A DNA stretch of 64,000 nt. It comes from Acanthamoeba castellanii str. Neff (Eukaryota; Discosea; Longamoebia; Acanthamoebidae). Shown here one piece after another: positions 33,314 through 42,953 of the stretch. Under the pieces are notes generated by a model that searched no databases, was not told the origin of the DNA, and was given only the letters and a program-made list of their open reading frames with translations. A program made the position numbers and the translations under genes. How positions within the stretch are numbered: position 1 is the stretch's first letter; each line of letters starts with the position of its first letter. The stretch lies in contig NW_004457584.1 of the NCBI RefSeq assembly GCF_000313135.1, positions 142,016 through 206,015 on the forward strand, written 5' to 3'.

Positions 33314-33670
33314 CTAAAGAAGAGAAGGGAATAAGTAGAAGGAGACGATCGAATTAGTATGCAAGACTTGCAGCAAGCCTTAGTGCCCCTTTCTTTTGTC
33401 CTCTACATCTATCATCTCGTTTTCCATTTACTTGCTGGCAAAGAGGCAAGCGTACCCATATGATGAAGTAAGTCCTGCTTCGTATGCTCTCGTAACAGCG
33501 ATGCTGCGTCGGTTGTTGGCAAGGCTTCTTCTAACGACGGTGAGGTTCTACAAGACTGCCGTCCCCTGCCTTCTGGCGCGAAACCGAATTTGAATTCTTT
33601 TTCGGTGTTTTGTGGATGATTTTCCTTATTTAGACCCTCGAGGGGGTTGTGCGTACATACTGCCGGCCCA
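33314..33670. other. Region between RING and second Ubl-UEV gene
   Basis: Holds the unplaced first exon of the RING gene (candidate MENEMID near 33420) and the 3' end of the Ubl-UEV gene, which stops at 33671. Nothing else supported. Confidence 0.4.
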
Positions 33671-35121
33671 TCACACGACGTGCTTCGACGCTTCGTGGTG
33701 AAGCCGCGCCAGCTCCTGCACGATCAGCCGCACGAGCTCCTCCGGCAACCGCAACCCCTCGGATTGCCGTCGTACGAGCATGAGGAGGACCATCGCGTCG
33801 CGCCGCAGCGCCGGCGGCAGCCACGGGTGGTCGCGCTCGTGCCACACGTAGCGCCCGTCCGTCGCGTGGAAGCGGGTCAGCGCCCGGGCCTTGGCCTCGA
33901 CCAGCCGACGCCGCGCCTGCTCGGCCTCCTCCTCGGTCATGACTGGAGGGAGCGGCTCAGCCGGCTCGGCCCGGCGCAGGACGCCCAGACGCCGAAACAG
34001 GGCCACGCCATCAAGACCGGGCCTGGGCGGATCGGTGCGGGTTTGCCCGGCTAGGCGCCGTCGCTCGAGCAGAGCGCGACCGCTCCACTCCTCGGGCTGG
34101 TAGCCAACGACGCCGAACAGCGGCGACCAGGGCCGGGCCAGGCGGAGCTGCCGATGCACGAGCTCGACCACGTCCAGGAACGAACGCTGCGGCGACCAGT
34201 ACTGCCTCGATTCCTCCACCTCGGCCTTCCACCCCTCACCCGCGCCGCTCTCCGCGGTGGCCTCGGTGGCTTCCGGCAGCGGCGGCGGCGGTGTCAAGGA
34301 GAGTACGGTGATGGCGCCGTTGGCCTTGACCGTCGGGTGGTAGATAGGGGTGCGCATGCGCAGGCGCGGAGGGTCGAAGGGGTAGTTCTCCGGCATCTCC
34401 ACCTCAACCACAAACTTTCCGCCTGTGTGCGTGTGTGGTCGTGCGTGCGTGTGTCGTGTGCGTGTGCGGTGGTGCGTGTCAGGGGCTGCGATCAAGAGAA
34501 CAACGCAGCCTGGAATGGAGGACCTTGGTAGGGCGTGCCCTCGAAGACCAGGAGAGTGACGTGGAAGACGGACGGCAAGTCGCCCTGGGCCTTGGTGGGG
34601 TCCGGCCCTATGTCGAACCACCGCACGCCGACGTCGGCGCCACCGCCATTCAGCCTGCGGGCCACGTCTGCCTTGGCGCGCCGTGCTGCAATGCTCCCGG
34701 CCGCGAGCTTTGCAGGCGTCGTCATGGCCTGGTCCCACACGCACGCGTGGATGGCCATCACCAGGAGCTTCGCCTCCAGGTCCTCCCACTCTTCTGTGTC
34801 GGTGGTGGTCGTCGTCGAGTCGACAGAGCCGGACTGGTCACGACTACCACTACTGCTGGCGGCAGCGGCGGGCACGATGCCGCACTGGGCGAGGGTGAGG
34901 TGGTCTTGGTCGGGGCCGAGATGGCGGCCACCGCAGATGAAGCGCTGCTGCCGCTCGGGGAGGTGCGGCAGAGCGAGTCGCACGCGCGCCTTCGTGTGGC
35001 CCACGGTGTCGTCGGGGTGCACGGGTGCGAGCACGACGGGAGTGCCGCCCAACAGAGGCTTGACCGTCAAGCGCAAGCGGCGGGGTTGAGGATGTGTTGT
35101 TATGCGTAGGTCGTCCTCCAT
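33671..35121 (-). CDS. Ubiquitin-like domain fused to inactive E2-like (UEV) fold, copy 2
   Basis: Two exons (34524-35121 and 33671-34422), 449 residues. Residues about 15-85 are ubiquitin-like (RLRLTVKPLLGGTPVVL.., ERQQRFICGGRHL, LTLAQCGI). An E2 fold follows: VTLLVFEGTPYQGGKFVVEV, MPENYPFDPPRLRMRTPIYHP, then TVKANGAITVLSL. HPN is HPT and the catalytic Cys (G-x-I-C-L) is Thr, so conjugation chemistry is not expected. A long insertion (SLTPPPPLPEATEAT..) precedes QRSFLDVVELVHRQL, matching the helix after the active site in E2s. The C-terminus (AMVLLMLV..LRLPEELVRLIVQELA) matches the end of copy 1 at 8.2 kb. Splice phase is consistent. Likely a ubiquitin-binding adaptor. Confidence 0.85.
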
Positions 35122-35313
35122 CTTTTGGGCAGAATCGAAAGGGCTTCACGATTTCACATAAGGCAGCAAATTGTCATGAGATGGAGCATTGATTCGTGGA
35201 TTGGGAGTACTGAGCAGCTTCTATGAATCTTGAAAAAGTGAGAACTTGAATTTACAGCAGAGCCGTCGGCCGAGTCAGGCTGACGTGGCAAGCGATCGAA
35301 TTTTTACCACGCT

Positions 35314-38026
35314 TCACTCTTCTTCCATCTCACGCGCCCTCTTCTTGTTGTTGGCAACTACCTGGAAGTCGTTGTCCTCTTCCACGTCGTGCCAAAGGTC
35401 CTCTTGCGCTTCTTCCTCCTCCTCCTCCTCCTCCTCCTCGTCTATATCCACGTCGTCGTCGTCGAGGAGAATGACCCGCTGCGATGCCACCATCGGTGCT
35501 GCGCGCTCGCGCTGGAGCGACTTGGCGTAGGAGGCCACCTCGTCGAGGATGAACCATCGCACCACCTGGGCGTGCATGTTGTACTTGGTCAGCCGACGTA
35601 GCGGCGACGCCACCAGCTCCTCGTCCTTCAGCCCAAACCGCTTCGAGGCTCGCGTCCTATGCCCACAAGCCAACTCAAGATCAGCACGCACACGCACACA
35701 CACACACACACACGCGACAGAAACGAAAGGAATGTGCAAGACCGTGTTACCTGGAGATGAGTGAGGGGCAGTAGGGACTGTTTTCGCATTCATCACACAC
35801 AATGCAACCCAACAGACGCCCGGCCGTGCCATTGGTCTGCCGCTTTCCGCAATACGTGCACCTGCCCACGCGCTCGCGTCGTGAGCGCTCCTGTGGAATG
35901 CAACACACACGCATCCCTTGGGGTGAGAGCCGGTTACCGGAAGAAGCACATGGCGTTGGTGGTGGCTAGCGCCTCCTTCCACGACGCAAACCGGCTGGGC
36001 AGGGCATCCCACGCGGCCTCCTCCACAGAGTACACCAGCGAACCGCAGAAACGGCGGAAGTAGGTCTTCCACAGCAGCTCGTCTGCGCACGCCGTGTTCC
36101 GTCGCGTAAGTAAGTGTCTGGCGGGTGGACGGCAGAACAACCGGTGCTGGCAGCTTACCGTTTGAGAGGCTGTGGAAGGTGTGGTTGACCAGGCTGACCG
36201 ACTGCAGCACGTGCTTGGCATCCATATATCCCACGATCTGCATCAGCACCTCTGCCACCGACAATACGTGAGTAATGGAGAGAACACGAACACACAATCC
36301 ACGATGTGCGTGTGACACACGACACGGCCAACAACCAACTACATTGATACCTTGAGGCAAGGACTGAATGCTGAGCTCGTCATCGCCGGCTGCTTCGGGC
36401 TTCACGGGAACGCAGATGGCTTTGTCATCTACCGCCGGCTCGGCGTCGGGAGACTCGAGCTTCGTCGGAGTGGTGGCCGGTGCCATCTGCACGCAGGTCA
36501 GGTTAGCCGGTGAACGTTTGGCTCTGGTGCCCGACTTCGCGGTGAGAGGAGCAGAGTGGGCGGTGTGTGCACCTTGTTGTTGAGCATGGCGTGCCAGTAG
36601 AGCTGTGGTCGGTCCCGCAGGCTGCGCACGAGTATGGGTTTGGTCCACCGCTTGGTGAGCTTGAGGAATTTCTTGCATGCCTCCCCAGTCGTGAGCAGTT
36701 GCACCCTCTTATTCGCTTGCGCGTCTCCCTTGGTGAAGTCGGAGGTGCGAACCCACCTGTTGCAATGCATGCACCGCACACAATTCACATCGATGAGCGA
36801 TCACACAGGGTGGGTGGGTTGGCAGGGGATGGGACGGGATCAGACGCACTTGTTGCCCCGCGTGCCGGGCAGAGGCATGAAGCGCTCAAAGATGGGCGGG
36901 CAGGTGAGCTCGAGCGTGAGAAGCACCAGATTGCCCTCGCGCCGTCGGCCCTTCTGATGCGTTCGATCTCCAACCGTCTGAAGATCATTCGCTTTCCGGC
37001 TTCCCACTTGCTCTGTGACAAACTGGACATTAGCGTGCACCCGCAAGTGAATAGTTGTTAGCCTAACAACATGGCTCTACAAACAACACGCTCCTCAGTG
37101 CGTCAGCATTAGTGGCCTACGTACCCTGCTCTTCATTTCGATGGATATCTCCGAGTTCTTGGTGCCCTCATTCCGGAGGCGCCACTTGAGGCTCAAGGCG
37201 TCCTTGGCACCTTCTACGCGCACCCATGAGCCGACAGTGATCTGTACAGATAGACGAAGACGTAAAATAATAATAAATATGGGAAAATCTTCCTGGAAAA
37301 GTGTGGACGGGAAGCAGTGCCGTACGCGCTTGAGCGGAAAGATGACTTGGTTTGAGGACTCCTGGATACCCGCGGCCGCGTCGGCTTCAGAATCGCTGCT
37401 ACTGCTACTGCTACTGCTGTCGTCGCTAGGGCTGCCTTTTTTGCCATCCGGCTTCTTCCTTCTCTTCGCGGGCGCCTTCCTCTTCTTCTGTCTGCCCGTT
37501 TTCTTCTTGGCTTTCTTCTCTGGTGCAGGCTTTTTCTTGTCCTTCTTGGTCTTCTTCTTCGCCTTCTTCTTTGGTGAGGTTGCTTTCTTTTCCGCTACTT
37601 CCTCGTCATCTTCATCTTTCCTCTTTCTCTTGGTTGGCGAAGCTTTAGTGCCTCTACTCGCCGTGCTGGCCTTCCTCTGCTTCTTGTTGGGCGACTCGAT
37701 GGGCTCGCCCTTGCGCTTTCCCTTCCCTGCCGCAGTGACCGCGTCATCTTCACCGCCGGTTTCTTCTGATTCTTCATCCTTGACGAGGCTCTCCTCTTTC
37801 CAGCCTCCGCTCTCTTCATCCCCTTCATCCTCTCCTTCACTCTCCTCTTCTTCCTTCACTTCCATCTTTACTTCGGCGTCTTCGTCGGCGGTTTGCATCA
37901 CCATCCTCGGAGACACTCACCTCACTGTCATCATCTTTTTCAACCTTTACCACTACCACTTCTTCGTCCTCCACTTCCTCCTTCACCACAGGGCCGACTC
38001 CCTTCTTCTTGCTCATCTTCCGCGCG
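35314..38026 (-). CDS. F-box protein with XPA-like zinc fold and acidic/basic N-terminus
   Basis: About nine exons; last ones at 36159-36251, 35751-35861 and 35314-35656. Order: Lys/Glu-rich tract with NLS-like KKKAKKKTKKDKKK; a globular block (GSWVRVEGAKDALSLKWRL.., LTCPPIFERFMPLPG.., WVRTSDFTKGD) I do not recognise; an F-box (SLPQEVLMQIVGYMDAKHVL..) that would bind Skp1; then CTYCGKRQTNG..GCIVCDEC, a C-x2-C..C-x2-C zinc site followed by RTRASKRFGLKDEELV, which follows the XPA C-terminal fold (C-x2-C, CD-x-C, I-T-K-T-x-A-K..L-K-D-x-x-L). The tail is poly-Glu. Two joins need care: the MSKKKGV start and the MVMQTADE frame do not join by an obvious intron, and a frame change lies near 36930-36960. 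The start is therefore tentative. Confidence 0.7.
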
Positions 38027-38486
38027 CGGCCGATCGATGCACTTCCGCAACGAAAAAATACCTCGCATACATTCATGTGTTGGAATGCGAGATAAATATT
38101 TGAATAATAATATTTCTTTTATAATTCTATTATATTTGTTATTACGAGCAGAATAAATAACTGTGGGAGAATGCTCACACCCTCACACGCGAGGGCACGA
38201 ACAAGAGTAGAGCAGGATATGAGGAGAAGGAGGACAAAACAAAAATGGTACACAGAGGCACAGCACACAACAACATGACACACGACACGACACGCACACA
38301 TACAAACACAACAAGACGACGACATTGATTGGGGCTGAGAAGCAGGAGAGGACGAGGCGAAGAAAGAGAGACGAAGAGAAGAAGTCGGGAAGCTGAGACG
38401 AGGGCGAGTGGCGGCGGGCGTCCGCGCAGTAGGTGGTGGTCACGAGTGTCCCGGGATGTGTGGTCTGGGCGGGGGATCTGGAGGTC
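38027..38486. other. Intergenic between F-box gene and transportin
   Basis: AT-rich near 38090-38160, then (ACAC)-type repeats and purine-rich sequence. No gene supported. Confidence 0.5.
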
Positions 38487-41400
38487 TCAGATGCCGTAGC
38501 GCTGGTTGAGGAACTCCTTGAGGCCGGGCGGCCAGCTGGCGGTGGCGGCTTGCCAGACGTCGGGGGCGAGGGCACCCTTGAAGGACTGGAGGATGTGGCC
38601 AAAGGCCTGGGCGAGCTCGGGCTTGGGCTGGTCCCACGAGGCGATGGCGTCGGCGATGTGGGTGACGTGCTTGATGGCGGCCTGCGGGTTGGCCTTGATG
38701 ATGGTGCAGAGGCCCTTGAAGGCCGACTCCTTCTCGCCGTCGTCGCGCACGCATCGGAGCGAGTTGCACCAGGGCACGATGAACTCCTCGAGGTAGGGCG
38801 CCACGGCCTGCGGGCAGACGAGGCCCATGCGGCCGATGGTGATCGACACGTTCTCGATGAGGTTGCGCGGGTAGTAGGAGTTGATGATCTCGATGAGCTT
38901 GCCCATGACAGGCACCACCATCGGCTCCATCTGGCTGCCCACTCGCATCGAGATCTCGCCGATGGCCCACACGGCGTTGTTGCAGGCCGACTGGTGCTCG
39001 GGGTGGATGTTCTGGATCAGGACCGGCACGTACTGGCCCAGGCACGGCGCCAGCAGGCCGAGCGACGACTTGGACAGCTCGCCCACCAGGGCGAACGCGC
39101 TCTGCCGCACGTCGCCGCTCTCGTGCTTCATGCACACGAAGAGGAGGTCCAGGAGGCGGCTCTCCTTGATGAGCGGGTCGAGCTTCTCGCGGATGCCCTC
39201 CACGAGGCCGCCGATGAGGTCGAGCGAGCAGATGATGAAGTCGCGCTCGGGCGGGTTCGGCACCTGGTTCATCTCGGCCGCGATCGTGCCCTCGATCAGG
39301 CGCAGGCAGCGCGCGTAGACCGGCGGCGCGTACTGCAGGAAGCCCTCGCCGAGCGCCGTGACGACGTACATCATGCACTCGAGCAGCGGGAAGAGCCGCG
39401 GGTCGTCGTCGTGCAGCTGGTTCCAGCGGTTGACGAGCGGCGGCAGCAGGATGTTGACGTACTCGGCCTTGTTGAGCTGGTTGCCCAGCGTCTCGGCGAG
39501 GGTGCCGATGGCGTCGTAGAGGATCAGCAGGTTCTTGGCCTGGTACTTCTCGTAGGCGGCCATGAGCGCCTGGCACACGGGCACGAGGAACGGCACGAGC
39601 CGCTCGCGCGCGATCTCCTCAAAGGTGGCGAGCGCCGACACGGCCGCCTCCTGCACGCGCTTGTGCGAATCGAGGAGACGCGAGAGGAGGAGCTGCAGCA
39701 GCGGCTGCATGAACTTCTGCTGCTCCGGCTGATCCGCGATCCACCCGCCGTAGCGGCACAGCGACCAGCACGTGATGCTCCGGATCAGCGGCTGGATGGA
39801 GATCACGCACAGAGAGAAAGGTTTAGGAATTAAAGGCCGCTCCTTAACACAACACACACGACACACCACACGCACCAACCGCCACACACACAACAACAAT
39901 AACAACAACAGAGAGAGAGAGATACCTTGGGGTGACTGCTCTGCTGGAGGAGGAAGGGGATGATCTCGGGGAGGAACTTCTCGATGGCGGAGCCGCAGCC
40001 TTCGGCCACGGCGCCGAGGGCGAGGATGGCGCTCTCCTTCTGGGGCCACAGGGCGATGTCGCTGCTCTGCAGGCGCGACGAGATGATGGGCAGCACGATG
40101 GGGAGAATCTCATCCCCGAACTCGCTGGCAAAGATGTCAAGGCCGGCGGCGGAGCACTTGCGCAGGTTCCACTCCTCCGGCTCGTAGTCGTCGGCGCCAT
40201 CGTCGTCGTCGTCATCGTCGCCGCCGTCTCCGCCGCGCTTGCCGTAGACGAAGGGCTTGATGTCCTGGGGCTTGTCGGGCACGTTCTCGTCCTCCTCCTC
40301 GGCGTCAAAGTCGGCGATCTCGCTGTCCGTGTAGACCATGCCGTCGAGCAGCGCGGGCAGGATGCGGCCGAGGTTGGCCCGCAGGATGTCGGTGCACATG
40401 CGGGTCTCGGCGATGACGGGCCAGAACTCGGTGGCCTCGAGCGCGACGGCCTCGTCGTCGTCGCGGGTCATGACCAGCAGGCAGTCGATGAAGGCCGGCA
40501 GGTACGGCTTCACGTAGTCGAGGCGAACCTCGACCAGCGTGATAAGGCCCTGGCACACGAGAATCTTGATCTCGTTCGACGAATCGTTGGCCAGGTGATT
40601 CAGACCCTGGAATACATCAAAAAAAAGCTCACGAAATGAGAATAGTGCATTGATTTCCTATTCCAATGAATAAATAAATAAATTTAACACATTTTGTGAC
40701 CAAAGATGTGTGTAGCGGAAGAAAAGACGCACCCTGATGTAGACGTCCATGTGGGTCGCCAGCACGGTGGGCATGGGCACCACGAAGTTGTTCACGCAGC
40801 TGAGCGCGAAGCGACGGAAGGCCTCGTGCTCGGAAGTGAAGAAGGAGATGAGCTTGGGCAGGAGGGCCTGCAGCGGAGAGCCCATCGCGGCGTCGTCGTT
40901 TTCGATTTTCTCTGCTGAGTCCTGGCAGATCTTCTGGAGGGCGCTGAGGGTGCCGTCGATGACGTTCACATCCGTGCTGGTGTTGAGGAGCTGAAGGAAG
41001 TACTGGAGGAGGCCCGGGCACTCCTTCATCGATGTGACGTCGATGATGGTGGTGAAGATGGTGCCCACCGTGCGTCTGATTGAAGTCATCCTGTCGCCGA
41101 TGCATTGGATGATCTCATTCTTCATGTAGTTGCGAATTTCCTCAGGAATCTGTCGATAGTACTCCCTGATGTTGTTCTTGAGCACGAGGCCCGCCACCGT
41201 GCGGATGTACTCCTCCTGATCTTGCAGCTTCGTGAAGATATACGTCAAGTACCGGTAGTACTCGGGATTGTTGTGCAGCGATTGAAGTTGCTGCGCGATG
41301 ATGGAAAATGGCATGAGGAGATGGTGAGATTAGACCCCTGACACAAAAATCACTTTGAAATGTGCAAAATCGTGTAAAAGATGAAACGGGGCTTAATGCA

Positions 41401-41527
41401 GAGGGCAGCATCTCGACTACGGTACCTGATTGACCTGCTTCTGCACATCATGATCGGGAGATTGGCTGAACTTGAGCAGCTGTACGATCTGATTGAGCCC
41501 GTCTTGCGTCGGTTGCCACGCTGCCAT
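38487..41527 (-). CDS. TNPO1: Transportin (karyopherin beta-2)
   Basis: Four exons (41426-41527, 40733-41290, 39926-40606, 38487-39791), all phase 0, 881 residues, near the usual ~890. It is a HEAT-repeat import receptor carrying PY-NLS cargo such as hnRNPs through the nuclear pore and releasing it on binding RanGTP. Matches along the whole length: start QPTQDGLNQIVQLLK.SQSPD, the acidic H8 loop (about DFDAEEEDENVPDKPQDI and GGDDDDDDDGADD), WNLRKCSAAGLDIFA, LIRSITCWSLCRYGGW, KNLLILYDAIGTLAE, VCQ-type helices, CNNAVWAIGEISMRVG and NSLRCVRDDGEKESAF. The H8 loop, which triggers cargo release, is retained. No anomaly. Long frames on the opposite strand are shadows. Confidence 0.96.
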
Positions 41528-42020
41528 CTTCAATCAATCGACAACCAAACAAAAGCAGAACTAAATGTGAATTTGGTCTCCTTCTTCTTCCGCTCCGGCC
41601 TTTTCTGTCGACATGCTTCAGACGCGCCTACATGATTGCAGCCTCACTGCAAAGCAGGGACATCACTACACTTCCCCTGTGGCGCACAAGCCCACCCAGT
41701 CCGGGCTCACGCGCTGCAAATCCGAGGCGCTGCCACGTTGTGGCCCTTGTTGCTCTGACCAAAGTGGCGCCGAGAACTGGTCCATAAATCGATAATCCGA
41801 CGCCGAGCGTTTCAAATGCTCCCCTGCGGTGACTTCTTTCCTTTCGGCGTGATACAGGGAAGCTTGGCCGCGTGGAGGAGAACGAGCATTCGAGGAACGG
41901 GAGCACTACCCTCCCAAAGGGATCAGCTTCGCCGAGGTGATGGTATAAAGACCAACACACGCTGGTCTTAAAAAACAAGTTCAATCCAACAGACCAGCAG
42001 CAACAACATCCCCAGCAACG
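41528..42020. promoter_or_regulatory. Divergent intergenic region, transportin and O-methyltransferase
   Basis: About 490 bp holding both promoters. A TATAAAG lies at 41944-41950, about 75 bp upstream of the methyltransferase start, one of the few TATA-like boxes in the window. No matching box for transportin was found. Confidence 0.55.
41944..41950 (+). promoter_or_regulatory. TATA box of the O-methyltransferase gene
   Basis: TATAAAG on the + strand, 71-77 bp before the ATG at 42021, leaving room for a short leader. Confidence 0.55.
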
Positions 42021-42734
42021 ATGAGCACTCTCGATAGCACTCAGGTCGCCAACACTCTTCGCCGCCTGTTTGGCGACATGGCCAACGACAAGCAGCGCAT
42101 CGGCGAGCTCCGCGAGAAGTTCATCAAGGAGGGCCTCATCTCGCCCGACGAGGACCTCAAGCAGCTGGTCGTCCGCTTGTCGCGGGAGGACTACAAGGCA
42201 CTCTACACCGGCATGCTCAGCCAGCTCTACCTGGCCGTCAAGCCCGAATTCGGCAAGATGCTCTACATGCTCGCCCTTGCGCGCAACGCCACCAACATCG
42301 TCGAGTTCGGCACCTCGTTCGGCGTTTCGACCATCCACCTCGCCGCCGCGCTACGCGACAACGGCGGGCGCGGCAAACTGATCACGACCGAGTTCGAGCC
42401 CGGCAAGGTGGCCCAGGCCAAGCGCAACCTCGAGGAGGCCGGGCTGGTCGACCTGGTCGAGTTCAGGGAGGGCGACGCGATGCAGACCCTGCAGACCGAG
42501 CTGCCCGCAACGATCGATCTGGTGCTGCTCGACGGGGCCAAGAACCTCTACGTGCCCCTGCTCAAGCTGCTGGAGCCGAGGCTCAAGCGCGGCGCCCTGG
42601 TGCTGGCCGACAACGCCGACTTCGAGCCCGACTACCTGGCCTACGTGCGCGACCCCGCCAACGGCTACGTCTCGCTCGACCTGGCCCTCGAGCAGGGCAA
42701 CGAGATGTCGGTCCGCGTCGTCGATTCGGCCTAA
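42021..42734 (+). CDS. Class I SAM-dependent O-methyltransferase, intronless
   Basis: 237 residues, single exon. It shows the methyltransferase-3 / COMT-like fold: helical start ending YKALYTGMLSQLYLAV, LYMLALARNATNIVEFGTSF (motif I, SAM binding), GVSTIHLAAALRD, KLITTEFEPGKVAQAKRNL (acidic residue for the SAM ribose), FREGDAMQTL, TIDLVLLDGAKNLYVPLL, and RGALVLADNADF (metal-site-like D-N-x-D). These proteins methylate small hydroxyl compounds; the substrate is unknown. It stands out as the only long intronless gene here and the family is bacterial-like, so bacterial origin is possible; base composition does not differ clearly. A TATA box precedes it. It is convergent with the RhoGAP-SH3 gene. 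Confidence 0.88.
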   Translation: MSTLDSTQVANTLRRLFGDMANDKQRIGELREKFIKEGLISPDEDLKQLVVRLSREDYKALYTGMLSQLYLAVKPEFGKMLYMLALARNATNIVEFGTSFGVSTIHLAAALRDNGGRGKLITTEFEPGKVAQAKRNLEEAGLVDLVEFREGDAMQTLQTELPATIDLVLLDGAKNLYVPLLKLLEPRLKRGALVLADNADFEPDYLAYVRDPANGYVSLDLALEQGNEMSVRVVDSA

Positions 42735-42953
42735 ACACTTGTGTGTTAAAAATTAAAATAAATAAATAAGTAACAAACAAACAAACAAACATATAAATGA
42801 AATAACGGAAATCATAACTTAGTATTGTGGGCGTGCTGATCTATTATACGATGAACATAGCATAGCACGAATAATAACAATAAATAAATATGGTGTCCCA
42901 CGAGTGGTGGAGGGGAGAACGCAGTTGTGTGTCGTTCGGCGAAGGGTGCGAGC

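Noticed and set aside
38433..39833. 466-codon open frame on the plus strand
   Set aside because: Antisense shadow of transportin exon 4.
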